Source of the DNA: [Eubacterium] infirmum
GTDB lineage: Bacteria; Bacillota; Clostridia; Peptostreptococcales; Anaerovoracaceae
Assembly (NCBI GenBank): GCA_900450455.1
Contig: UGGN01000001.1
Location: forward strand, 806,001-870,000
DNA: 64,000 nt
Reading direction: 5' to 3'
This document shows positions 33,724 to 41,938 of the stretch, piece after piece. Each line of letters opens with the position of its first letter. Within the stretch, counting starts at the first letter, position 1. A program made the translations under genes and the position numbers. Below the pieces are notes generated by a model, which saw nothing but the letters and a program-made list of their open reading frames with translations, had not been told where the DNA came from and searched no databases.

Positions 33724-35154
33724 ATGCTTTATGATATTTTGATAATTGGAGCGGGAATCAGCGGCAGCATGCTTGCCAGAGAACTTTCTCGCTATAAGCT
33801 TAAGGTCGCAGTTTTAGATAAGGAAAACGATGTTGCAAACGGTGCGACCATGGCAAACTCTGCCATTGTTCATACGGGCTACGACCCTGAGGATGGAACG
33901 CTCAAGGCTGAGCTAAACGTGAGAGGAGCACGCCTTTATCCTAAGCTTTGCGAGGAGTTAAACTGCCGAATCAAAACCACAGGAGCATATGTTGTTGCCT
34001 GCAATAGCGATGAGGAAAAGCAACTTGATGTCCTTGCAGAAAGAGCTTTGAGAAGGGATATACCGCATGAGTTTTTGACGGGTGAAGAGGCGAGAAAGCA
34101 CGAGTCGAATCTGGTAGATGCAATAACGAAGGTTCTCTCTTTTCCGACGACAGCAGTAATTTACCCTTGGGAAGTTGCAATCGCTTGCATGCAGGTTGCA
34201 ATAGGAAATGGCGCAGAGCTCTTCCTAAATCACGAGGTAACAAACATATCAAAGTCTGAACATGGCTATACCGTCAAAGCAGGAGGCAAGGAGTTTAATG
34301 CGAAGTTGGTCGTTAACGCTTCAGGTACCGGTGCAGAGAAAATATGTAAGATGCTCACGGATGATGTTGGGTTTCAGATTAAACCAAGACGCGGTGAATA
34401 CTTTGTCATAGAAAAGGATGTACATATCGTTGATAATGTTATCTTCCCGGTTCCTACAGAGAAGGGAAAGGGCGTTCTTGCCGTGCCTACTGTCTACGGA
34501 AATACTTTGATCGGTCCAAACAGTGAGCCTATAGATGAGGCGAGCATTGCAACAAGCGACGATGGTATTAAATACATCAAGAATAATATTAAGAAAATCC
34601 TAAAAGAGGTTCCCCTAAACAAGGCAATTCGTACCTTTGCAGGCGTTAGACCAAGCTCAACATCAAAGGATTTCATTATCGAGCCGCTCGGAGAGGATAA
34701 TCCTAACTTCATCAATATCGCATCAATCGAATCACCGGGACTCGCAAGTTCGCCGGGAATCACCGAATACGTAATTGATAAATACATCAAAGAAAGACTT
34801 GAGCTTATGCCAAACCCTGATGCAGTAATGACGAGAAAGAGTGATATCGTAATGGCACAGCTCACCGATGATGAGAAGAATGCCGTTATCAAGGAAAATC
34901 CACAGTACGGAAATATAGTCTGTCGCTGCGAGAAAATTTCAGAGGGAGAAATCGTTGCAGCTATCAAGGCGGTGTGTGGCGCGCGCAGTGTCAAGGGAGT
35001 TAAGAAGCGCGTTCGTCCGGGAATGGGCAAATGCCAAGGAGGATTCTGCGAGCCTAAGGTTGTTGAAATCTTGGCAAGAGAACTGAACTGCTCACCGGTT
35101 GATGTTGTACTTGACAGAAAAAAATCAAATATCTTGGGAAGGGAGAATCGCTAG
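33724..35154 (+). CDS. GlpA-like FAD-dependent oxidoreductase with BFD-type iron-sulfur domain
   Basis: A 476-residue flavoprotein. The FAD-binding motif ILIIGAGISGSMLARELSRY starts at residue 5; ANGATMANSAIVHTGYDPED (about 38) and a DAO-type core follow, with RTFAGVRPSSTSKDF near 305. The C-terminus (about 395-465) is a BFD-like [2Fe-2S] domain with CRCEKISEGEI and GMGKCQGGFC, four cysteines in all. This architecture is shared by the A subunit of anaerobic glycerol-3-phosphate dehydrogenase and related enzymes. With the next two genes it forms a conserved three-gene unit of unclear substrate. GGAGG precedes the ATG. Confidence 0.88.
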   Translation: MLYDILIIGAGISGSMLARELSRYKLKVAVLDKENDVANGATMANSAIVHTGYDPEDGTLKAELNVRGARLYPKLCEELNCRIKTTGAYVVACNSDEEKQLDVLAERALRRDIPHEFLTGEEARKHESNLVDAITKVLSFPTTAVIYPWEVAIACMQVAIGNGAELFLNHEVTNISKSEHGYTVKAGGKEFNAKLVVNASGTGAEKICKMLTDDVGFQIKPRRGEYFVIEKDVHIVDNVIFPVPTEKGKGVLAVPTVYGNTLIGPNSEPIDEASIATSDDGIKYIKNNIKKILKEVPLNKAIRTFAGVRPSSTSKDFIIEPLGEDNPNFINIASIESPGLASSPGITEYVIDKYIKERLELMPNPDAVMTRKSDIVMAQLTDDEKNAVIKENPQYGNIVCRCEKISEGEIVAAIKAVCGARSVKGVKKRVRPGMGKCQGGFCEPKVVEILARELNCSPVDVVLDRKKSNILGRENR

Positions 35155-35155
35155 T

Positions 35156-36403
35156 ATGAGACATTGTCAGGCAGTAGTTATAGGTGGAGGCTGTGGCGGT
35201 CTTGCTGCGGCAGCAAAGCTAAAGCAGGAAGGTCTCAAGGATGTAGTTCTCATCGAAAAGGATGCAGAGTTAGGCGGGGTTCTAAATCAGTGCATACACA
35301 ATGGTTTCGGTCTAACGACGTTTAAGGAGCAGCTCAGTGGTCCAAGCTTTGCTGAAAGATATGAGGATCAAGTACGTGAAGCCGGCGTTGAGGTAAAGCT
35401 TAACACCATGGTTACTCACATGAGCAGCGATAAGATAATCGAGTATGTAAACCGTGAGGAGGGATACCAAAAGCTTCAGGCAGATATTATCATCCTCTCC
35501 GTAGGTTGTTACGAAAGAAGTCGTGGCGCTCTAGCTATTTCGGGACAGAGACCGACAGGAGTCTACACAGCAGGGCAGGCTCAGAAATACCTTAATATAG
35601 ATGGGTATATGGTAGGAAAGCGCGTGTTTATCTTGGGTTCAGGTGACATCGGACTCATAATGGCAAGAAGAATGAGCCTTGAGGGAGCAAAGGTGCTCGG
35701 CGTGGCAGAACTTATGCCTTACAGCAACGGACTTCCAAGAAATATGAAACAGTGCCTTGATGACTTTGGAATTCCTCTATATCTATCTCACACAGTAACC
35801 AATGTTTACGGTGAAGATAGGCTGGAAAAAATAGAGCTAACAAAGGTGGATGAAAATAGAAATCCTATCCCGGGAAGTGAGATGTATTTTGATGTGGATA
35901 CACTGCTTCTCAGCGTAGGCTTAATCCCGGAAAACAGTCTTGCAGAGGAAGCGGGGATAGCCATGGACATGATCACTCGCGGGCCTGTCGTAGACGAAAA
36001 CTACATGACATCTGTGCCCGGAATCTTTGCATGTGGAAATGGACTTCATGTTCATGACCTTGCAGACTTTGTAACAAAGCAGGCGGGTGAAGCTGCTCTG
36101 GGAGCACTTCGATATCTCAAGGGCACAAGCTCTAAGTATTGCGATGTCAAAGCAGGAAACCTCATCGGCTACGTGGTTCCGGCAAAGCTGCACAGGGAAA
36201 ATCTGCCTAAGACCGTAACGCTATACTTCAGAGTCAGAAAACCTTTGACGGATGTTACAATAGAAATCAGTAAAGGTGACAAGGTGATAAGGTCGATTCA
36301 CAAAGACCATATGATACCTTCGGAGATGGAGCAGGTAATTATTGCAAACAGCATGCTTGAAGATGCTGAAGGTGATATTCAGGTTCAGATAAAGGAAAGC
36401 TAA
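35156..36403 (+). CDS. NAD(P)/FAD-dependent oxidoreductase, partner of the GlpA-like protein
   Basis: A 415-residue two-dinucleotide-binding flavoprotein: AVVIGGGCGGLAAAAKLKQE (FAD, residues 6-25), then KRVFILGSGDIGLIMARRMS (second Rossmann fold, about 160) and GIFACGNGLHVHDLADFV (about 290), typical for pyridine-nucleotide-disulfide-like oxidoreductases. The start at ATG 35156 follows GGGAG and lies one base after the upstream stop; an earlier in-frame ATG (35099) would run 55 nt into the previous gene. A C-terminal domain rich in lysine (KTVTLYFRVRKPLTDVTIEI) is typical for this partner protein. Confidence 0.87.
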   Translation: MRHCQAVVIGGGCGGLAAAAKLKQEGLKDVVLIEKDAELGGVLNQCIHNGFGLTTFKEQLSGPSFAERYEDQVREAGVEVKLNTMVTHMSSDKIIEYVNREEGYQKLQADIIILSVGCYERSRGALAISGQRPTGVYTAGQAQKYLNIDGYMVGKRVFILGSGDIGLIMARRMSLEGAKVLGVAELMPYSNGLPRNMKQCLDDFGIPLYLSHTVTNVYGEDRLEKIELTKVDENRNPIPGSEMYFDVDTLLLSVGLIPENSLAEEAGIAMDMITRGPVVDENYMTSVPGIFACGNGLHVHDLADFVTKQAGEAALGALRYLKGTSSKYCDVKAGNLIGYVVPAKLHRENLPKTVTLYFRVRKPLTDVTIEISKGDKVIRSIHKDHMIPSEMEQVIIANSMLEDAEGDIQVQIKES

Positions 36404-36413
36404 AGGAATTGAA

Positions 36414-36779
36414 ATGAGACAAGAAAAATTAGTTTGTGTAAACTGCCCAAAGGGTTGTAATATAACTGTGCAGATTGAGGGCGATGAGGTTAAGGACGTA
36501 CAGGGTTACAGCTGTAAGGAAGGATTGAACTACGCTCGCCAAGAGGTTATAAGACCTATGCGGATTCTCACGTCTACTGTTAGGATCGAGGGTGCTTTGA
36601 ATAGAGTAGTTCCGGTAATAACCGATGGAGAAATACCTCTTGACATGTGGCATGAGGCAATGGATGAAATTAAAACCATCAAAGTGTCGGCACCGATTGC
36701 GGTAAATCAGGTTCTTGTAGCTGACTTCTTGGGAACAGGCGTAAATCTTGTATCGAGCAGAACGATGCAAAAGGCCTGA
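36414..36779 (+). CDS. DUF1667 iron-sulfur-type protein
   Basis: A 121-residue protein of the DUF1667 family, which regularly follows the two flavoproteins above. It starts with a cysteine motif, LVCVNCPKGCNITVQIEG (Cys at about 8, 11, 15), with a further Cys in VQGYSCKEGLNYA (about 34), the arrangement of a single iron-sulfur cluster. EVIRPMRILTSTVRIEGA resembles molybdopterin-enzyme style segments without the rest of such an enzyme. It may be the small electron-transfer subunit of the complex. Confidence 0.85.
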   Translation: MRQEKLVCVNCPKGCNITVQIEGDEVKDVQGYSCKEGLNYARQEVIRPMRILTSTVRIEGALNRVVPVITDGEIPLDMWHEAMDEIKTIKVSAPIAVNQVLVADFLGTGVNLVSSRTMQKA

Positions 36780-36879
36780 TAAATACAGGATTGATAAGTT
36801 TCCAATATCCAAGCTTCATATTTAAAACAAGTGGATTTTATGATATACTACAAAGTGATAATAAAGCTAGGAGGCAAAG

Positions 36880-38523
36880 ATGAGTGAACCTATTTCAAAT
36901 AACTTTATACATAATTTCATAGATAAGGATCTCGAGGAAGGAGTATACAAAGAGGTCTATACTCGTTTCCCTCCTGAGCCAAATGGCTATCTTCACATAG
37001 GACATGCTAAGGCGATTTGCGTGAACTTCACGACTGCGCTAAAGTACAAGGGAAAATGCAATCTCAGATACGACGATACCAATCCTGTCAAGGAGGATGT
37101 AGAGTATGTCGATGCGATTGAAGAGGATATCAAGTGGCTCGGTTTTAGTTGGGATAAACTGCTGTGGGCATCTTCGTATTTTGAGACGATGTACGATGCT
37201 GCTGTTGCTTTAATCAAAAAAGGAAAGGCATTTGTAGACGATCTGTCCGCAGAGCAGATCAAGGAGTACAGAGGTACACTTAAGGAGCCTGGTAAGGAGA
37301 GTCCATACAGAAACAGAAGTATAGAGGAGAACCTGGCTTTGTTCGAGGATATGAGAGCCGGTAAGTTTGCCGACGGCGAAAAGGTTCTGAGAGCGAAGAT
37401 AAATATGGCATCCCCTAATATCAACATGAGAGATCCTGTAATTTATAGGATTTTACATGCTCACCACCATAATACGGGAGATAAGTGGTGCATTTATCCG
37501 ATGTACGACTTTGCTCATCCTATTGAGGATGCGATCGAGGGAATCACGCACTCCCTTTGTTCACTTGAGTATGAAGATCACAGACCGCTATACAACTGGG
37601 TTTTGGATGAGGTTGGATTCTGGGTAAATCCCCCTCGTCAGATTGAGTTTGCAAGGCTTAACCTGACAGGAACCGTTATGAGCAAGAGACTTCTCAAGGG
37701 ACTCGTTGACGATGGCGTTGTTGAGGGCTGGGACGATCCGCGTATGCCGACCATTGCAGGACTTAGGCGCAGGGGCTACACTCCTGAGGCTATCAGAGAT
37801 TTCTGTGATAGAATAGGCGTGGCTAAGGCTAACAGTACGGTTGAAGCTTCACTTCTTGAGCACTGCGTCAGAGAAGACCTTCAGGACAAGGTTGAGAGCC
37901 GAAATGTAGTTGAGGATCCTATCAAGGTCGTAATCACAAACTATCCTGAGGATAAGACAGAGATGGTGGAGATAGAGAATAACAAGAATGTGCCTGAGAT
38001 GGGCATGAGGGAAATTCCTTTCTCAAACGAGCTTTATGTTGATGGTGAGGACTTCATGGAGGTTCCTGCAAAGAAGTATTTCAGACTATTCCCGGGTAAT
38101 GAGGTAAGGTTCAAGGGTGCATACTTCATCAAATGCGAGGAAGTTATCAAAAACGATGACGGAAGTATCAAAGAACTTCACTGCACCTATGACCCGGCGA
38201 CAAGAAGCGGACTTGACTTCACAGAGCGCAAGGTTAAGGGAACAATCCACTTTGTGGATGCGAAGACTGCTGTTCAGATAAAAATCAGAGAGTATAATCA
38301 GCTTTTGATAGAGGACGAGAATGGGAACCTGCTTCCTAACGAGGCTTCCAAGGTGGAGAAAATTGCTTATGCAGAGCCGGCGCTTGCGAATGCAAAGGCG
38401 GGAGAGCGCTTCCAGTTCTTTAGACATGGATACTACATCGCAGATAGCAAGCTGACGACTGACGATGAGAAGGTGTTCAACAAGATTGTAGGGCTGAAGA
38501 GCAGCTACAAGCCAAACAAGTAG
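36880..38523 (+). CDS. glnS: Glutaminyl-tRNA synthetase
   Basis: A 547-residue class I synthetase that charges tRNA-Gln directly. The HIGH motif is in [20 protein letters not shown] (about 31-50), [13 protein letters not shown] marks the ATP/amino-acid site and [14 protein letters not shown] (about 266) is the KMSKS-like loop. [17 protein letters not shown] separates GlnRS from GluRS, and the C-terminal anticodon-binding beta barrels are present ([20 protein letters not shown]). Many Clostridia instead use GatCAB transamidation, so a dedicated GlnRS is a useful lineage marker. AGGAGG precedes the ATG; no T-box leader is visible. Confidence 0.96.
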   Translation: MSEPISNNFIHNFIDKDLEEGVYKEVYTRFPPEPNGYLHIGHAKAICVNFTTALKYKGKCNLRYDDTNPVKEDVEYVDAIEEDIKWLGFSWDKLLWASSYFETMYDAAVALIKKGKAFVDDLSAEQIKEYRGTLKEPGKESPYRNRSIEENLALFEDMRAGKFADGEKVLRAKINMASPNINMRDPVIYRILHAHHHNTGDKWCIYPMYDFAHPIEDAIEGITHSLCSLEYEDHRPLYNWVLDEVGFWVNPPRQIEFARLNLTGTVMSKRLLKGLVDDGVVEGWDDPRMPTIAGLRRRGYTPEAIRDFCDRIGVAKANSTVEASLLEHCVREDLQDKVESRNVVEDPIKVVITNYPEDKTEMVEIENNKNVPEMGMREIPFSNELYVDGEDFMEVPAKKYFRLFPGNEVRFKGAYFIKCEEVIKNDDGSIKELHCTYDPATRSGLDFTERKVKGTIHFVDAKTAVQIKIREYNQLLIEDENGNLLPNEASKVEKIAYAEPALANAKAGERFQFFRHGYYIADSKLTTDDEKVFNKIVGLKSSYKPNK

Positions 38524-38557
38524 AATTTTGTTTCAGACTTAGGGGCGCTTATGTAAC

Positions 38558-38586
38558 TTGACAAGTTATGCCCAAAAAGATAATAT
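38558..38586 (+). promoter_or_regulatory. Promoter of the SCIFF operon
   Basis: A perfect TTGACA (38558-38563), a 17-bp spacer and TAATAT (38581-38586). An imperfect hairpin (TGTAATTTCACC with GGGTGATTTACA, about 38596-38626) lies in the leader. Confidence 0.65.
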
Positions 38587-38663
38587 ATCAGTGTGTAATT
38601 TCACCTTTTGATGGGTGATTTACATGCGAACTTATTCAGATTTTTTACGAAAGAGGTACGATA

Positions 38664-38807
38664 ATGAAGAGAATCAAGACTATAGAGACAAGAAATCTTA
38701 AGGACAGCCTAAAGGACGGTGGCTGTGGTGAGTGCCAGACATCATGCCAGTCAGCTTGCAAGACTTCATGTGGTGTAGCTAACCAGGAGTGCGAGAAGAA
38801 GAACTAG
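38664..38807 (+). CDS. scfA: SCIFF ranthipeptide precursor (six-cysteine peptide)
   Basis: A 47-residue peptide: leader MKRIKTIETRNLKDSLKDGG, then a core with six cysteines at residues 21, 24, 28, 32, 36 and 43 (CGECQTSCQSACKTSCGVA). The six-cysteines-in-about-45-residues pattern and the adjacent radical SAM maturase identify it as SCIFF, a peptide conserved across Clostridia. The maturase makes thioether cross-links between cysteines and neighbouring residues. It starts at ATG 38664 after AAAGAGGT. It is not in frame with, and ends one base before, the maturase gene. Its function in the cell is thought to be signalling, but that is not readable here. Confidence 0.96.
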   Translation: MKRIKTIETRNLKDSLKDGGCGECQTSCQSACKTSCGVANQECEKKN

Positions 38808-38808
38808 T

Positions 38809-40182
38809 ATGGTACATCAGTATAAGCTAAATGGTTACAATATTGTAATCGACGTTTATAGCGGAGCAGTACACGTGGTGGATGATGTTGCTTATGACAT
38901 CATCCGTCTTTTTTGTGAGAAGACTAAGGACGAGCTTGTTGCTTACATCATGAAGACCTACGGGCATCTTGAGGATGTGACGGAGGCTGATGTAATCGAA
39001 ACCTATGAGGATATTGTATCACTTAAGAAGGCAGGCAAGCTGTTTACCGAGGACATCTACGAGCCTAAGGCAAGTGTTCTAAAGGACAGACATACGGACA
39101 TCAAGGCGCTGTGTCTTCATGTTGCGCATACCTGTGATTTGACATGTTCATACTGCTTTGCAGGACAGGGAAGATTTAAGGGTAAGAGTGCTTTGATGAG
39201 CAAGGAAATTGCTCGAAGAGCCATTGACTTTTTGATAGAAAACTCAGGTTCAAGACGCAACCTTGAGGTCGACTTCTTCGGAGGAGAGCCGCTTCTTAAC
39301 TTTGATGTAGTCAAGGATACGGTTGCTTACGCGAGATCGATTGAGAAGGAGCACGGCAAGAACTTCAGATTTACGCTGACGACTAACGGCATGGGCATAA
39401 ACGATGAGGTTATCGAGTTTGCCAATAAGGAATGTCATAATGTCGTTTTGAGCTTGGATGGACGTAAGGAAGTCCACGACCGCGAGAGGACGACTGCAGA
39501 CGGAAAGGGTAGCTATGATATCATAGTTCCTAAGTTCCAAAAACTCGTTGAGTCGCGTGGTGGCAAGGACTATTACATTCGCGGAACCTATACCAAGTAC
39601 AACACGGATTTCACCGAGGATATTAAGCAGATGCTGAATCTCGGCTTTAATGAGCTTTCGCTCGAGCCGGTTGTCTGTGAGCCTGATAGCGAGTTTGCTC
39701 TTAGCAAGGAAGACCTTCCGGTAATTTTTGAACAGTACGAGAAGCTTGCCGAGGAAATGATTGAGAGACACAAGCAGGGCAAGGATTTCACTTTCTACCA
39801 TTATATGATAGATTTGAACCATGGACCTTGTATATATAAGAGGATATCAGGCTGTGGTTCGGGTACGGAGTACTTTGCGGTGACGCCTCAGGGCGACCTC
39901 TATCCGTGTCATCAGTTTGTTGGTGAACCTGAATATTTGATGGGTAATATCTTTGATGGAATCAAAAGAGAGGACATCAAGGATGAGTTCAAGATGTGCA
40001 ATGTCTACGCCAGAGAGGACTGCCGCGATTGCTGGGCTAAGCTATATTGTAGCGGTGGATGTGCAGCTAACGGGTTTAAGTCTTCCGGCGATATCAGAGG
40101 CGTTTACGAGTTCGGCTGTGAGCTATTCAAGAAGCGCATGGAATGTGCGATAATGAAAGAAATCGCCATCAGCGAGATCTAA
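38809..40182 (+). CDS. scfB: Radical SAM SCIFF maturase (thioether-forming, CteB-like)
   Basis: A 457-residue radical SAM enzyme. The N-terminal about 90 residues look like a RiPP recognition element (GYNIVIDVYSGAVHVVDDVA). The SAM cluster motif is HTCDLTCSYCFAGQGRF (CxxxCxxC near residue 108), DFFGGEPLLNFD follows, and the C-terminal SPASM-type region has CGSGTEYFAVTPQGDLYPCH plus CNVYAREDCRDCWAKLYCSG for auxiliary clusters. CteB and relatives cross-link SCIFF cysteines by thioether bonds. The ATG follows the peptide stop by one base, so the two are translationally coupled. Confidence 0.95.
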   Translation: MVHQYKLNGYNIVIDVYSGAVHVVDDVAYDIIRLFCEKTKDELVAYIMKTYGHLEDVTEADVIETYEDIVSLKKAGKLFTEDIYEPKASVLKDRHTDIKALCLHVAHTCDLTCSYCFAGQGRFKGKSALMSKEIARRAIDFLIENSGSRRNLEVDFFGGEPLLNFDVVKDTVAYARSIEKEHGKNFRFTLTTNGMGINDEVIEFANKECHNVVLSLDGRKEVHDRERTTADGKGSYDIIVPKFQKLVESRGGKDYYIRGTYTKYNTDFTEDIKQMLNLGFNELSLEPVVCEPDSEFALSKEDLPVIFEQYEKLAEEMIERHKQGKDFTFYHYMIDLNHGPCIYKRISGCGSGTEYFAVTPQGDLYPCHQFVGEPEYLMGNIFDGIKREDIKDEFKMCNVYAREDCRDCWAKLYCSGGCAANGFKSSGDIRGVYEFGCELFKKRMECAIMKEIAISEI

Positions 40183-40194
40183 CTTAGCAGGTGA

Positions 40195-40251
40195 TTCGGA
40201 CTGCGATAACAATTTCGGACCGCGAGAATAATTTCGGATATTGATAACAAA
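40195..40251 (+). repeat. Three 19-bp tandem repeats
   Basis: Three consecutive units begin TTCGGA and end in a (A/T)AACAA-like tail: TTCGGACTGCGATAACAAT, TTCGGACCGCGAGAATAAT and TTCGGATATTGATAACAAA. They lie between the maturase stop and rluB, where no hairpin terminator is visible. Confidence 0.7.
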
Positions 40252-40283
40252 TTTTGATCAAACCTTTACAAAGAGGGAGAGAG

Positions 40284-40985
40284 ATGAGAATAAATAAATA
40301 TATAGCATCGGCAGGTATCTGCAGTAGGCGTAAGGCCGACGAGCTGATTGCCAACGGAAATGTCAAGGTTAACGGGGCTGTTCTGACTAGCCCGGGATAC
40401 GATGTTTGCGAGGGTGATAAGATTGCAGTAAATGGCAGACTCATCGATGCTGAACGAAAAAAAGTATATCTTCTTCTGAACAAGCCTATCGGATACGTTA
40501 CGACTGTTAGCGATGAGCTCGGAAGGGATACGGTCATGGAGCTCGTGACGGATTTTGATGAGAGGCTCTTTCCTGTGGGAAGGCTTGACTATAACACTTC
40601 CGGCATGATAATCCTCACAAATGACGGAGAGTTCGCCTATAAGCTCGCGCATCCTAAGCATGAGCTGCCCAAGACCTACAGGGCACATGTTACAGGATAT
40701 CTTTCAAAGCAAAAGTGTCATCGCCTGATTAACGGCGTCGACATCGGTGGATTTAGAGTCAAAGCCGATTCGGTCGAGATAGTCAAGGACTTGCCTAAGT
40801 CGACCATCGTGGACATAACCATTCACGAGGGCAAGAATAGACAGGTCAGAAAGATGTTTGCAGCTGTCGGAAATCAGGTACAGGAGCTTCAGCGCATAGC
40901 TATCGGAGATATCAAAATTGGAAGGCTTTCAGTCGGCCACTACCGTAAGCTAACAAGAGAAGAGATAAATAAACTACAGGGATAA
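40284..40985 (+). CDS. rluB: RluB-type rRNA pseudouridine synthase
   Basis: A 233-residue pseudouridine synthase of the RsuA/RluB family. The N-terminal S4 RNA-binding domain (RINKYIASAGICSRRKADEL) is followed by the catalytic core with FPVGRLDYNTSGMIILTNDG (about 95-114, catalytic Asp in GRLDYNT), LAHPKHELPKTYRAHVTG and IHEGKNRQVRKMFAAVGNQV. It probably converts a uridine in 23S rRNA. ATG 40284 follows GAGGGAG; an earlier TTG at 40254 has no ribosome-binding site. Its last seven codons plus stop are repeated at 45941-45964, five kilobases downstream. Confidence 0.93.
   Translation: MRINKYIASAGICSRRKADELIANGNVKVNGAVLTSPGYDVCEGDKIAVNGRLIDAERKKVYLLLNKPIGYVTTVSDELGRDTVMELVTDFDERLFPVGRLDYNTSGMIILTNDGEFAYKLAHPKHELPKTYRAHVTGYLSKQKCHRLINGVDIGGFRVKADSVEIVKDLPKSTIVDITIHEGKNRQVRKMFAAVGNQVQELQRIAIGDIKIGRLSVGHYRKLTREEINKLQG
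40962..40985 (+). repeat. rluB 3'-end repeat, left copy
   Basis: These 24 bp are the last seven codons and stop of rluB (EINKLQG). A second copy with 22 of 24 identical bases, encoding the same peptide and stop, lies at 45941-45964. Confidence 0.8.
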
Positions 40986-41012
40986 ACAAAACCACCGAGC
41001 AGAATTTTGTAC

Positions 41013-41060
41013 CGACCTCAAAAGTCAGACTAAAGCCTAACTTTTGAAGGTCGTTTTTTT
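41013..41060 (+). terminator. Terminator downstream of rluB
   Basis: CGACCT (41013-41018) with a further AAAAGT pairs with ACTTTT..AGGTCG (to 41053), followed by seven T. Confidence 0.85.
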
Positions 41061-41119
41061 GTATCTTGAATTGTCAAGTCAAGGGATTGAAAATAGCTTA
41101 ATTAAAAATGTGGAATGTG

Positions 41120-41128
41120 TGATATAAT
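41120..41128 (+). promoter_or_regulatory. Extended -10 promoter of the two-component system
   Basis: TGA followed by a perfect TATAAT (41123-41128) forms an extended -10; the -35 region is poor. The start codon lies about 118 bp downstream. Confidence 0.55.
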
Positions 41129-41245
41129 CGTTATAAGAATTCAAATAAAACAAATAATACAACTATTAAGGGCTGACCATAGTTGAACAACTACCGGTTT
41201 GCTGCAGTTGCATTATTGAAAAGCTTACATCAAAGGAGAAGTGCA

Positions 41246-41938
41246 ATGCATAAAATACTTTTAATTGAAGATGATGTGAACTTAGCCGAACTCATAAGAA
41301 TTTATTTGATTTCTGAGGATTGGCAGATAAAAATCTTTCATAACGGAATAGACGCATTAAAAGAACTGGAGAATTCGAACTATGATTTGATTATGCTCGA
41401 TTTACTGCTGCCGGATATAAATGGTTTTGATATATGCAGAAATATAAGAGAGAAATCTACGGTACCTATTATAATGCTAACGGCTCTAGAAGATTCAATA
41501 CATAAGATTCAGGGCCTGAATATGGGTGCTGACGACTATATAATCAAACCTTTTGAGCCTTCAGAACTAATCGCAAGAATCAATTCACAGCTTAGAAGAA
41601 GCTATATTTATGATAGTGCAAAATCTCTTGAAACAGTATCTGAGAGAGAGGTTAATAAACTAAAGCTTAGCACCAAGACACACAAAGCATATTATGACAA
41701 TATTGAAATCAATCTTACACCAAAGGAGTTTGATATTCTATGGCTTTTGATGGGTGACCCTGATAAGGTATATAATATGAATGAAATTCATTATAAAATT
41801 TGGGGGGATACAGTGCTTGAGAGCGAAGTTAATCCTGTCATGGTTCATGTTAGAAGGATTAGAAGCAAGTTTGAAAGAATAGGGCTTAAATCAATCATTC
41901 AAACGGTTTGGGGTGTGGGGTATAAGATCAATGGATAA
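41246..41938 (+). CDS. OmpR/VanR-family response regulator
   Basis: A 230-residue response regulator. The receiver domain begins KILLIEDDVNLAELIRIYLI with the phosphorylated Asp in DLIMLDLLLPDINGFDICR (about residue 51), and PIIMLTALED and ADDYIIKPFEPSELIARI give the Thr and Lys of the switch. A winged-helix DNA-binding domain follows (LTPKEFDILWLLMGDPDKVY, then VNPVMVHVRRIRSKFERIG). ATG 41246 follows AAAGGAGAA; an in-frame ATG at 41183 lacks a site. It overlaps the kinase gene by 8 bp, and the pair probably controls the transporter genes downstream. Confidence 0.93.
   Translation: MHKILLIEDDVNLAELIRIYLISEDWQIKIFHNGIDALKELENSNYDLIMLDLLLPDINGFDICRNIREKSTVPIIMLTALEDSIHKIQGLNMGADDYIIKPFEPSELIARINSQLRRSYIYDSAKSLETVSEREVNKLKLSTKTHKAYYDNIEINLTPKEFDILWLLMGDPDKVYNMNEIHYKIWGDTVLESEVNPVMVHVRRIRSKFERIGLKSIIQTVWGVGYKING

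Noticed and set aside
36780-36879. T-box leader of glnS
   Set aside because: The gap is only 100 bp and shows neither a specifier arm nor the T-box consensus; an ordinary Shine-Dalgarno is present.
39250-39822. Minus-strand frame of 190 codons opposite the SCIFF maturase
   Set aside because: The plus-strand frame carries the CxxxCxxC and SPASM motifs; the opposite frame has none and no ribosome-binding site.
40195-40251. CRISPR array
   Set aside because: The three 19-bp units are adjacent without spacers and are imperfect, so they are a tandem repeat; no cas genes are in the window.
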